Source: an uncultured Eggerthellaceae bacterium | Lineage (GTDB): Bacteria > Actinomycetota > Coriobacteriia > Coriobacteriales > Eggerthellaceae | DNA length: 12,347 bases | Assembly (NCBI GenBank): GCA_910589135.1 | Contig: CAJUSL010000031.1 | Location: forward strand, 2,768-15,114 | Reading direction: 5' to 3' | Part shown: positions 1 to 7,064 of the stretch, one piece after another | Numbering within the stretch: position 1 is the first letter of the stretch | Layout of the letters: the number at the start of each line of letters is the position of its first letter | Notes under the pieces: model-generated | Told to the model about the DNA's origin: nothing | Database searches by the model: none | The model's input: the letters and a program-made list of their open reading frames with translations, nothing else | Translations under genes and position numbers: made by a program

Positions 1-825
1 CTTCCGGGCGGCAGCGCCCATGTGTCGATCGTGGCCGACATCGACAACGGCCGCTACGCCGGACAGGCTGAATACGACGTGAGCATGCGCAAGGATGGCG
101 CCTCCTGGACCGCCGAAAGCGTCGACCAGGAGTCGCTCAGGTACTATCCCGTGAGCGGCATAGCCGACGAGGTCCTCTTGGGCCGCATACCCGAGCTCGT
201 CGGCGAAGCGTATGCGCTCGCGCAGAAGTCGAGCGACTTGCTTCGCGACCCCTCGCTGATATTCGGAGAGGGAACGACGGGGCAGGTTCTCGTCAACGCG
301 TTCGAGAACTTCGACGACAACGTCGACATCATGCTCGAGGGGAATTACGGCGGAACCACATACCGCGAGAAGCTGAGCCTGTACTTCAAATGGGTGGATG
401 CGGGGGATGCCCCTGCGGACTGGAGGCTGTCCGCTGCGGACCTTGCCGAAGATGCATACATGGCCGTCGCTTCCTTCCCGACGGAAGGCGTGACGATGCA
501 GGACGGCTACGAGCCTCTTGCGGAGGGCGAATGGTCCGCATCGATCTCTCCCGAGCTGGATTTCGCGTATGGCTCCAGGTACGCATGGGCGTTCGTGACT
601 AACCCGCCGGAGAGCGGCGTCGACATCATGTTCGCGGTCGAGCTGGACAGCGGCCAGTTGATTTACACCTCGCCGCGAATACCTCCAAACCATACCCTGG
701 AGGCTATTAGGGCGGACGAGCTTCCCCCCAAGGGCGAATACGATGCGGTTGCCCGCTTTCGAGCCTACAGGGGCGGATCGCTCGTAGGGGACGGCACGCT
801 CGACACAAAGGTCATCGTGAGCTAG
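1..825 (+). CDS. C-terminal part of an unrecognised, probably extracytoplasmic protein (5' end outside window)
   Basis: The frame is open from base 1 to the TAG at 823-825, giving about 274 residues with no start codon needed. A GTG at 22 has no convincing ribosome binding site, so the gene almost certainly begins upstream of the window. The fragment is acidic, rich in Tyr, Asp and Gly, has no membrane segment and shows alternating hydrophobic patterns typical of beta-sandwich domains. The last 60 or so residues (from LIYTSPRIPPNHTLEAI to the end) resemble, from memory, a pattern in lipoprotein or zinc-ribbon membrane proteins of Gram-positive anaerobes: a 'Y-x-S-x-x-IPP' turn, then 'L-x-x-G-x-Y-x-A' and an aromatic strand. 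The first half (SYDV-like strand, then a tryptophan) also recalls such surface domains. This is inference; no function is assigned. Its codons include more ATA and other A/T-ending choices than the genes to the right. It converges on dgt. Confidence 0.75.
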   Translation, partial: LPGGSAHVSIVADIDNGRYAGQAEYDVSMRKDGASWTAESVDQESLRYYPVSGIADEVLLGRIPELVGEAYALAQKSSDLLRDPSLIFGEGTTGQVLVNAFENFDDNVDIMLEGNYGGTTYREKLSLYFKWVDAGDAPADWRLSAADLAEDAYMAVASFPTEGVTMQDGYEPLAEGEWSASISPELDFAYGSRYAWAFVTNPPESGVDIMFAVELDSGQLIYTSPRIPPNHTLEAIRADELPPKGEYDAVARFRAYRGGSLVGDGTLDTKVIVS

Positions 826-851
826 CCCGGCATCGGTAGGGCTTTAGGCCC
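824..851. terminator. Weak possible bidirectional terminator between convergent genes
   Basis: AGCCC at 824-828 can pair with GGGCT at 839-843, followed by TTT. Alternatively GGGC at 839-842 can pair with GCCC at 848-851 around a TTTAG loop. The stems are only 4-5 bp and the T-run is very short, so this is a placement guess based on its position between two converging genes. Confidence 0.25.
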
Positions 852-859
852 CGCGCCCC

Positions 860-2086
860 TTACGCCAGATATCCCCGCATGCGGATCTGCTTCTCGCGGT
901 CGGGGAACAGCCGGCTGTAGATGCTCATGAAGTAGTCGTCGGTCATGGAGGCGATGTAGTCGACGACGATCTGGTTCGGCTCGGTCTGACAATATTCCTC
1001 GGCATGGATCGAGTGCGACACCGACCCCAGCTTGTTGATGTGGTGCCGGAACACCGGCGAGTCCTCGTCGCCGGCCAGAACGTCGGCCAGCAGGCGCTCG
1101 TACAGCTCGCCGAACATCTCCTCGACGTAGTTCGACGCGTCGTCGAGCATGCCTTCGCGCGAGTAGATGCGCTCGTAGTTCTGGCGCTTCGCCAGCTTCA
1201 GGTCGTCGAAGACCTCCTTGCTCATGGCGATGCGGTCCTGTCCATAGCTGTTGTTGACGATGTCCACCGTCAGGTTGTTGATGATGCGCGCGTTGTCCTT
1301 GCCGATGACCTCGCTGTCGAACACGTCGATCGAGTCGACGACGCCCATGGCGAGCGCATCCGAGCGGTCCTTGCCCACGTAGGCGATCATGTCGCTGACG
1401 CGCACCACGCAGCCCTCGAGCGTGGAGGGGCGCAGCGTGCCGATGGCAGACTCGTCCACGTTGCAGTGCTCGACGCGGGCGTCCAGCGTCTCGAAGTCGC
1501 GCACCTCGCCGCGCGAGAGGCGCTGCTTGGCGAACTCGCCGTTGTGCGACAGCACGCCGTCCAGCGTCTGCAGCGAGATGTTGCGCGGGTAGAGCTGGTC
1601 GAGCACGCGCACGCTGTGCACGTTGTGGTTGAAGTAGCGCCCCGTGCGCTCGTGGTAGCACTTCGAGAGGAACCGCTCGCCGGCGTGCCCGAAGGGGGTG
1701 TGCCCCACGTCGTGCCCCAGCGCGATGGCCTCGATCAGGTCGGTGTTGAGCCCCAGCAGGCTGCCGATGCCGCGCGCCACGCGCGCCACCAGCTGCACGT
1801 GCAGCCCGCGTCGCGTGATGTCGTCGTTGGCCACGAACGAGAACACCTGCGTCTTGCCCGAGTAGCGGTTGTAGGCGGGCACGTTCACGATCTTCTCGAC
1901 GTCGCGCATGAAGGCGGGCCGAGTGAGCGTGGCGCGGTCGTGCTCCAGGTCGAAGCGGCGCGTCACGTCGGCGTCGTTGAAGCGGTAGCCGTTTCGCTTT
2001 CCCGTCAGGCGGTCGGCCCGAATGGCGGCCTCGACCTCGGCGTCGAGCAGCAGGTAGGGTATTTCGCTGTTGGTTTTGAAGCCCAT
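860..2086 (-). CDS. dgt: Deoxyguanosinetriphosphate triphosphohydrolase (HD-domain dGTPase)
   Basis: This encodes a 408-residue cytosolic enzyme of the dGTPase/SAMHD1-like HD family, which hydrolyses dNTPs, classically dGTP, to the nucleoside and triphosphate and so controls the dNTP pool. The metal-binding HD signature is visible: H96 in the RRGLH motif, H125-D126 in GHDVGHTPFGHAGE, and D232 in a SDMIAYVGKD segment corresponding to the family's 'ADDIAY' motif. The C-terminal YIASMTDDYFMSIY stretch is also typical. The ATG at 2084-2086 was chosen because ACGAGG (2095-2100, minus strand) lies 8 nt upstream. A 17-residue longer reading would have an atypical N-terminus and would run into the dnaG leader. 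It is divergent from dnaG; dgt and dnaG are neighbours in other Actinobacteria too (family knowledge), though often co-directional. The true substrate range cannot be read from the sequence. Confidence 0.93.
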   Translation of the reverse strand: MGFKTNSEIPYLLLDAEVEAAIRADRLTGKRNGYRFNDADVTRRFDLEHDRATLTRPAFMRDVEKIVNVPAYNRYSGKTQVFSFVANDDITRRGLHVQLVARVARGIGSLLGLNTDLIEAIALGHDVGHTPFGHAGERFLSKCYHERTGRYFNHNVHSVRVLDQLYPRNISLQTLDGVLSHNGEFAKQRLSRGEVRDFETLDARVEHCNVDESAIGTLRPSTLEGCVVRVSDMIAYVGKDRSDALAMGVVDSIDVFDSEVIGKDNARIINNLTVDIVNNSYGQDRIAMSKEVFDDLKLAKRQNYERIYSREGMLDDASNYVEEMFGELYERLLADVLAGDEDSPVFRHHINKLGSVSHSIHAEEYCQTEPNQIVVDYIASMTDDYFMSIYSRLFPDREKQIRMRGYLA

Positions 2087-2105
2087 GGGTCGAACCTCGT
2101 ATACT
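2076..2105 (+). promoter_or_regulatory. Candidate sigma-70-type promoter for dnaG
   Basis: TTGAAG (2076-2081, 4 of 6 to TTGACA) and TATACT (2100-2105, 5 of 6 to TATAAT) are separated by 18 bp. A start of transcription near 2112 would give a leader of about 40 nt before the TTG start. The -35 box lies inside the first codons of dgt, and the dgt ribosome binding site lies in the spacer, so the two divergent genes share this DNA. Confidence 0.5.
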
Positions 2106-2135
2106 GTCAAGAGGCGATTTTCCGTACATGATAGC

Positions 2136-2144
2136 AAAGAGGGG
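2136..2144 (+). promoter_or_regulatory. Ribosome binding site supporting a TTG start for dnaG
   Basis: AAAGAGGGG ends 7 nt before TTG 2152. The upstream in-frame ATG (2128) has only AGAGG 13 nt away. The TTG start also places the first zinc-ligand cysteine at residue 41, as in E. coli and B. subtilis DnaG (about 40). Confidence 0.6.
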
Positions 2145-2151
2145 TGTCCGC

Positions 2152-4038
2152 TTGGCGAAGGGCCTCATAAGCAGGGAAGACGTGCAGAAGGTCCGTGAGG
2201 CCACCGACCTGGTCGCGCTCGTCGCCGAGCGCACGCAGGTGAAGCAGAAGGGCCGCGATTTCTGGGCGTGCTGCCCGCTGCACCAGGAGAAGACCCCATC
2301 CTTCAAGATAGACCCGTCCACGCAGCTGTGGCACTGCTTCGGCTGCGACGAGGGCGGCAGCGTCTTCGACCTGGTCATGAAGATGGACGACCTGTCCTTT
2401 CCCGAGGCCGTGCGCAAGCTCGCCGAGCGCGCCCACATCGAGATCTCCGAAGGCGAGTGGGACGCCCGCACGCGCACGAAGCGCCAGCGCCTGAAGGACG
2501 TGTGCCGCGAGGCGGCCGAGTTCTTCCACATGCAGCTGATGCGCGGGAGGGGGCCGGGATGCGCCGACGCCCGCGAATATCTCGCCGGGCGCGGCCTTGG
2601 CGGGGAGGTTCCCAAGAAGTGGATGCTCGGTTACGCGCCGGGCGGCGGCAGCCTGGTCGCGCACCTGCGCTCGAAGGGCTTCTCGCACGACGAGATGGTG
2701 GAGGCCAACGTCGCCTCGCCGTCGCGCGCGGGCGGCCTGCGCGACCGCTTCTTCAAGCGGGTGATGTTTCCCATCTGCGACGCCCAGGGCGACGTGATCG
2801 CCTTCGGCGGCCGCATCATGGAAGGTGAGGGCCCCAAGTATCTGAACTCGCAGGAGACGCCCGTCTTCCACAAGTCGCAGGTGCTCTACGGGCTGCACGT
2901 CGCGAAGGCGGCCATGACGGCGAGCGGCACCGCCATCGTCACCGAGGGCTACACCGACGTCATCGCCATGCACAAGGCCGGGCTCGCCAACGCGGTCGCG
3001 GCGCTGGGCACGGCGCTCACGCGCACCCACGTGCGCATGCTCGCGCGCCACGCGGGGCGGCGCATCGTTTACATCTTCGACGGCGACTCCGCGGGCCAGC
3101 GGGCCACCGAGCGCGCGCTGCAGTTCATCGACGAGAGCATCACCCCCGAGTCGGGCGCGCGGCGCATGGACGTGTGCGCGCTGTGCCTGCCGGACGGCAT
3201 GGACCCGGCGGAATACCTCGCCGCCCACGGCGCCGACGAGATGCGCGCGCTGGTGGACGCGGCCGAGCCGCTCATCATGTTCGGCATCAAGCGCCGCCTG
3301 GAGCGGCACGACATGGCCTCCATCGAAGGCCGGGCCGCCGCGCTCATGGACGCGCTTGACGTGCTCGCGCCCATCAAGGACTCCATCATGGCGAAGGAGT
3401 ACGCCAAGGAGATCGCGTTCATGCTGAAGCTGGACGAGGACGACGTGGTGGGGCGCCTGGCCAAGTTGAAGCCGCCGCGCCGCTACGACGAGGAGGCCCC
3501 GGCGCAGGGCGCGTCCGCTGCGAACGCCCGGCAGACGCAGGCGCCGCTCCCGCAGCAGGCTCCGCGCCGCGGGCGCGCTGCGATGTCGGTCGCGCAAGAG
3601 AGCCGCCTGAAGGGAGAGCGCAGCTTCCTGGGCCTGGTGGCGCAGCACCCGGTCGACGCGCTCGGGTTCGCGGACGTGCTCTCGGAGGCGAAGTGGCACG
3701 ACCCCGCGCACCTCAAGATCGCGGGCGTGCTGTCCGACACGCTGATGAACAAGCTCGACGCCTCGCCGGCCGAGCTCATCGAGGCAGCCACGCAGCAGGT
3801 GGCCGCCGCGCCTTCCATCCTCACGGCGGCGCAGGTTCCCGCCAGCTCCACGCCCGCCGCCGCGCTGCGCTTCTTCGCCGAGGAGCTGCGCATCGGCGAC
3901 GCGGAGGACGAGCTCGCCGCCATGCGCCGCGAGGTGCGCCACGACGACGCCGGCGGCCAAGGCGAGGCATTCCAGCGCATGGTCGAGCTGCAGGAGCGCG
4001 TGAAGGCGATGAGAAATTCACACAAGCCGCTCGAATAG
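2152..4038 (+). CDS. dnaG: DNA primase DnaG
   Basis: DnaG makes RNA primers at the replication fork and docks on the replicative helicase through its C-terminus. With the TTG start the protein has 628 residues, close to the family length. Domains in order: an N-terminal CHC2 zinc finger (C41, H44 in CPLHQEKTPSF; C62, C65 in HCFGC); the primase core (about 110-250); a Toprim domain with E265 in EGYTDV and D310/D312 in the DGDSAG motif, the metal-binding catalytic acids; a low-complexity Ala/Gln/Pro linker (about 446-480); and a helical C-terminal helicase-interaction region (about 485-628). All key residues are present. An alternative ATG at 2128 would add 8 residues. The start choice rests on the strong Shine-Dalgarno before TTG 2152 and on family alignment of the zinc finger. 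It is probably transcribed from the promoter just upstream; the last codons overlap a candidate promoter for def. Confidence 0.96.
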   Translation: MAKGLISREDVQKVREATDLVALVAERTQVKQKGRDFWACCPLHQEKTPSFKIDPSTQLWHCFGCDEGGSVFDLVMKMDDLSFPEAVRKLAERAHIEISEGEWDARTRTKRQRLKDVCREAAEFFHMQLMRGRGPGCADAREYLAGRGLGGEVPKKWMLGYAPGGGSLVAHLRSKGFSHDEMVEANVASPSRAGGLRDRFFKRVMFPICDAQGDVIAFGGRIMEGEGPKYLNSQETPVFHKSQVLYGLHVAKAAMTASGTAIVTEGYTDVIAMHKAGLANAVAALGTALTRTHVRMLARHAGRRIVYIFDGDSAGQRATERALQFIDESITPESGARRMDVCALCLPDGMDPAEYLAAHGADEMRALVDAAEPLIMFGIKRRLERHDMASIEGRAAALMDALDVLAPIKDSIMAKEYAKEIAFMLKLDEDDVVGRLAKLKPPRRYDEEAPAQGASAANARQTQAPLPQQAPRRGRAAMSVAQESRLKGERSFLGLVAQHPVDALGFADVLSEAKWHDPAHLKIAGVLSDTLMNKLDASPAELIEAATQQVAAAPSILTAAQVPASSTPAAALRFFAEELRIGDAEDELAAMRREVRHDDAGGQGEAFQRMVELQERVKAMRNSHKPLE

Positions 4039-4048
4039 TTTCTATAAT
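4017..4048 (+). promoter_or_regulatory. Candidate promoter for def-fmt-rsmB
   Basis: A perfect TATAAT (4043-4048) sits in the 39-bp dnaG-def gap. TTCACA (4017-4022, 5 of 6 to TTGACA) lies 20 bp upstream inside the last dnaG codons. The spacing is longer than ideal, so the -10 box is the stronger evidence. Transcription would start near 4055, leaving a leader of about 20 nt with the AGAAGGA binding site. Confidence 0.5.
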
Positions 4049-4077
4049 CAGGGGAAAGCGACGAAAGAGAAGGAACC

Positions 4078-4623
4078 ATGTTCAAGATTGTCGAAGCGCC
4101 CGACCCGGTGCTCAACACCGTCTGCGAGCCGTGCGAGGTGGGCGACAAGAGCCTGCTGCGTATCGCGAAGCAGATGGCGAAGCTCATGTACGGCAACAAC
4201 GGCTGCGGCATCGCCGCGCCCCAGGTGGGGCTCAACAAGCGCCTGGTGGTGATCGACGTCGACTGGGACGGCGAGAACGCGTCGACGCGCAACCCCATCT
4301 TCCTGGTGAATCCCGAGATCGTCGAGCTTGCGGGCGAGCCGGTCACCGACCAGGAGGCGTGCCTGTCGTGCCCCGGCATCAGCGTGCCGGTGACGCGCCA
4401 GCCGTGGGCCCGCGTGCAGTACTTCGACCTGGACGGCGAGGAGTGGGAGATCGAGGGCGACGAGCTTCTGGGCCGCTGCCTGCAGCACGAGATCGACCAC
4501 CTCGACGGCCGCACGCTGTTCGAAAGCTGCGACAACGAGGTGAAGGTCCGCGCGCTCCAGGCCTACGACCAGGCCAGGTCGATGGGCGCCAAGCCGGGCG
4601 ACACCTCGATCCTGGTCGACTAG
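4078..4623 (+). CDS. def: Peptide deformylase
   Basis: This cytosolic metalloenzyme removes the formyl group from the N-terminal methionine of nascent proteins, undoing what the next gene's product (Fmt) adds to initiator tRNA. At 181 residues it has normal family length. The three deformylase motifs are present: GCGIAAPQVG (about 42-51, with Q49), EACLSCPG (93-100, metal ligand C95), and QHEIDHLDG (136-144, metal ligands H137 and H141, catalytic E138). Motif 2 is normally EGCLS; here Ala replaces Gly and a second Cys (C98) sits three residues after the ligand. The start ATG is preceded by GAGAAGGA with 3 nt spacing. It has a candidate promoter of its own and is followed after one base by fmt. 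Confidence 0.96.
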   Translation: MFKIVEAPDPVLNTVCEPCEVGDKSLLRIAKQMAKLMYGNNGCGIAAPQVGLNKRLVVIDVDWDGENASTRNPIFLVNPEIVELAGEPVTDQEACLSCPGISVPVTRQPWARVQYFDLDGEEWEIEGDELLGRCLQHEIDHLDGRTLFESCDNEVKVRALQAYDQARSMGAKPGDTSILVD

Positions 4624-4624
4624 C

Positions 4625-5551
4625 ATGCGCGTCGTCTTCATGGGCACGCCCGCCTTTGCCGCCGCGATCCTGTCCGAGCTCGCCAACCAGCACGACGTCG
4701 TCGGCGCGTTCACGCAGCCCGACAAGGTGCGCGGACGCGGCAAGAAGCTGGTGCCCACGCCGGTGCGCGAAGAGGCCGACCGGCTCGGCATCCCCGTGTT
4801 CACCCCGGCCACGCTGAAGGACGCCGACGTGCAGGCCCAGCTTGCCTCCCTGCGCCCCGACGTGATATGCGTCGCCGCCTACGGAATGATTCTGCCCGAG
4901 GCGGTGCTGGGGCTTCCGCCCTTGGGGTGCGTCAACGTGCATGCGTCGCTGCTGCCCCGCTGGCGGGGCGCTGCGCCCATCGAGCGCGCCATCCTGGCCG
5001 GCGACGAGTTCGCGGGCGTGTGCATCATGCGCATGGAGCGCGGGCTCGACACCGGCGACTGGTGCGTGCGCCGCGAGATCCCCGTCGACGGCATGGACGC
5101 CACGCAGCTGCAGTCCGAACTGGCCGACCTGGGCGCCGCGGCGCTGCTCGTCGCGCTGCAGCAGATGGAGCAGGGGCACGTGGTGTGGACGGCGCAGGAC
5201 GACGCGGCCGCCACGTACGCCGCCAAGGTGGAGAAGGGCGAGCTGGACGCCGACCCTGCATGCGACGTGGAGTCGAACGTGCGCCGCGTGCGCGCGTCGT
5301 TGCCCGCGCATCCGTCGCGCGCGCGCCTTGCGGGCAGGGACGTCATCCTCGAGGAGGCCGTGCCCTGCGAGGGGCGCCCCGTCCCCGAAGGCCTCGTGTC
5401 CGCCGCGGCGGGGCGTCTGCTGCTCGGCTGCAGCGACGGCGCCATGGAGGTGACGCGGCTCAAGCCCCCGGGCAAGGGGTCCATGGACGCCAGGGCGTTC
5501 CTGCAGGGCTTCCGCCCGCCCGACGGCGAGCTTCGGTGGGAGAGGCCTTGA
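4625..5551 (+). CDS. fmt: Methionyl-tRNA formyltransferase
   Basis: Fmt transfers a formyl group from 10-formyltetrahydrofolate to Met-tRNA(fMet) for translation initiation. The 308-residue protein has the usual two-domain build: an N-terminal formyltransferase domain with the QPDKVRGRGKKLVPTPV loop (31-47) and the catalytic set N104, H106 (NVHASLLPRWRGAAPIERAI) and D142 (LDTGD), matching E. coli N106/H108/D144; and a C-terminal tRNA-binding domain (about 205-300). The ATG follows the def stop after one base (TAGcATG) and lacks a clear Shine-Dalgarno, so translation is probably coupled to def. Its own stop overlaps the likely start of rsmB. The def-fmt-rsmB order is common in bacteria. Confidence 0.96.
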   Translation: MRVVFMGTPAFAAAILSELANQHDVVGAFTQPDKVRGRGKKLVPTPVREEADRLGIPVFTPATLKDADVQAQLASLRPDVICVAAYGMILPEAVLGLPPLGCVNVHASLLPRWRGAAPIERAILAGDEFAGVCIMRMERGLDTGDWCVRREIPVDGMDATQLQSELADLGAAALLVALQQMEQGHVVWTAQDDAAATYAAKVEKGELDADPACDVESNVRRVRASLPAHPSRARLAGRDVILEEAVPCEGRPVPEGLVSAAAGRLLLGCSDGAMEVTRLKPPGKGSMDARAFLQGFRPPDGELRWERP

Positions 5552-6987
5552 GCGACGGGCGGGGGCGCACGCGGGCAAGCGTCGCCCGGCGCCTCGCGCT
5601 GCAGGCGCTCGGGCGCATCGAGGGCCGCGGTGCCTTCGCCCAGGACGTCATAGCGAAGGTCGTCGACGCTTCCGACGCGCCCGAGGCCGACCGCGCCTTC
5701 GCGACGCGGCTCGTGCTGGGCGTCGTGTCCGTGCGGGGCACGCTCGACGCCGTGCTCGACCGCTGCCTGCGCTCGCCCACGGACGTGAAGCCCGACGTGC
5801 GCCGCGCCCTGCGCATTCCCGTCTACGAGATGGTCTACCTGGACAAGAGCCCCCATGCGGCCGTCGACCAAGGGGTCGAGCTGGTGCGCTCCGTCGCGCC
5901 GAAGGCGGCAGGCCTCGCCAACGCCGTGCTGCGCAAGGTGGCGAAGGAAGCCCGCGCCTTCCCGTTCGGCGACCCCGCGCGCGACCTGGCGGCGCACTCC
6001 TTGCTCGAAGGGTTCCCGCCGTGGCTCACGGGCCTGCTCGAGCGCGAATGGGGACGCCCTGCCATGGAGGCATTCGAGCGCGCCTCGAACGAGCCGGCCC
6101 CCGTCTTCCTGTTCGAGAACACGCTCGTTGCGCAGCCCGGCCGCGTGGCCGAGGCCGCATCTGCCGCGGGCGGCGCCTCGAAGGTGGCAACGCTCGAGGG
6201 CGTCCCCTTGCATGGCTGCCTGCTGCTGAAGGACCGGCGCGGCTTGGTTTCGCCCTTGCTCGCGCGGCTGCTCGACGAGGGGGGCGCGCTCGTGTCGGAC
6301 GCCTCGGCCCAGGCGGTCGCGTCGCTTTGCGCCCTGCTCGCCACGTCCGCGCACGAAGGGCCGCTCGACGACGTGGCCCGGCTCGCCGAGGCGCCTGCGC
6401 TGGGCGCGCGGCACGCGCCCAGCGTGCTCGAGCTGTGCGCGGGGCGCGGCACGAAGACCGTCATGATCCAGGCCAACGTCCAGCGCGCCTGCGGCGTGCA
6501 GGCGCCCGTCTACGTCGCGGTCGACAACGTCCCCTTCAAGTGCGAGCTGCTTGGGAAGCGCGCGAAGCGCTGCGGCGCGCACGTGAGCGAGACGGTCTGC
6601 GCCGAGCTGGGCGGCGACGGGCTCATTGCGGAGGGGGAGTTCGACCTGGTGTTCCTCGACGCGCCGTGCTCCGGCCTCGGCACGCTGCGGCGCCATCCCG
6701 AGATCCGCTGGCGCATCGAGCCGGGCGTGGTCGAGGCGGCCGCCGAGCTCGACGTGCGCCTGCTGCGCCAGGCCGCGCGCAGCGTGCGCGTCGGCGGGTT
6801 CCTCGTCTACGCCACCTGCACGGTGACGCATGCCGAGAACGGGCAGGCTGTCGGCTCCTTCCTGGAAAGCCCGGACGGGGCGGTCTTCGGGACGGTCTCG
6901 GTGTTCGGCGGGCGCAGCTTCCGTCCCGCCCTCGTGCCGGGCGGCCCCGACGCGCACTTCTGCGCCGTCATGCAGCGCCTCCGCTGA
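5548..6987 (+). CDS. rsmB: 16S rRNA (cytosine-C5) methyltransferase RsmB
   Basis: RsmB uses S-adenosylmethionine to methylate C967 (E. coli numbering) of 16S rRNA. The 479-residue protein has an N-terminal NusB-like RNA-binding domain (about 10-135, ending in GLANAVLRKV) and a C-terminal Rossmann methyltransferase domain. Visible motifs are the SAM-binding VLELCAGRGTKT (from 293), DAPCSGLGTLRRHPEIRW with Cys374, and the catalytic TC motif YATCTVTHAEN with Cys424. Motif I usually reads CAAPGGKT, so 'AGRG' is a divergent version. About 20 extra residues rich in Leu/Ala/Glu precede motif I. Start: TTG 5548 overlaps the fmt stop (TTGA) and is preceded by GGGAGAGG. An in-frame GTG at 5536 would add 4 residues and is a fair alternative. 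The protein is slightly longer than typical RsmB. Confidence 0.92.
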   Translation: MSDGRGRTRASVARRLALQALGRIEGRGAFAQDVIAKVVDASDAPEADRAFATRLVLGVVSVRGTLDAVLDRCLRSPTDVKPDVRRALRIPVYEMVYLDKSPHAAVDQGVELVRSVAPKAAGLANAVLRKVAKEARAFPFGDPARDLAAHSLLEGFPPWLTGLLEREWGRPAMEAFERASNEPAPVFLFENTLVAQPGRVAEAASAAGGASKVATLEGVPLHGCLLLKDRRGLVSPLLARLLDEGGALVSDASAQAVASLCALLATSAHEGPLDDVARLAEAPALGARHAPSVLELCAGRGTKTVMIQANVQRACGVQAPVYVAVDNVPFKCELLGKRAKRCGAHVSETVCAELGGDGLIAEGEFDLVFLDAPCSGLGTLRRHPEIRWRIEPGVVEAAAELDVRLLRQAARSVRVGGFLVYATCTVTHAENGQAVGSFLESPDGAVFGTVSVFGGRSFRPALVPGGPDAHFCAVMQRLR

Positions 6988-7002
6988 CCTGCTTCGTTAC
7001 AC

Positions 7003-7050
7003 AACGGAAACGAAAATAGGATTAGAATATCCTTTCATACGTTTTCGTGT
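7003..7050 (+). promoter_or_regulatory. AT-rich promoter/operator region before the XRE-cupin gene
   Basis: Between rsmB and the regulator, bases 7007-7050 contain only 14 G/C in 44, in sharp contrast to the surrounding genes. TAGAAT (7023-7028, 5 of 6 to TATAAT) is the best -10 box; no good -35 is seen at normal spacing. Inverted repeats cluster here: ACGAAAA (7010-7016) with TTTTCGT (7042-7048), AGGAT (7018-7022) with ATCCT (7029-7033), and CGTT (6995-6998) with AACG (7003-7006). They would suit binding by the HTH protein encoded next, which is inference. Confidence 0.5.
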
Positions 7051-7064
7051 TCACAGGGGGATAC

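Noticed and set aside
2105..2110. Minus-strand TTGACA as a dgt promoter
   Set aside because: A -10 box at normal spacing would fall on the dgt start codon and none is visible there.
1004..2131. Plus-strand open frame opposite dgt
   Set aside because: Val/His/Arg/Ala-rich shadow of the dGTPase gene; no ribosome binding site or family motif.
2087..2137. Longer N-terminus for dgt (start at 2137)
   Set aside because: It adds 17 residues with no family similarity and covers the ribosome binding site that fits ATG 2086; it would also overlap the dnaG leader.
2107..3960. Minus-strand open frame opposite dnaG
   Set aside because: Shadow composition, no motif, and the sense strand carries an intact primase.
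4879..6957. Minus-strand open frame of almost 700 codons across fmt and rsmB
   Set aside because: Composition is that of a shadow frame, and it is opposite two clearly recognised genes.
7047..7064. GTG 7047 as the start of the XRE-cupin gene
   Set aside because: It lies within the putative operator arm; ATG 7065 has AGGGGG at a usable distance and gives the usual HTH N-terminus.
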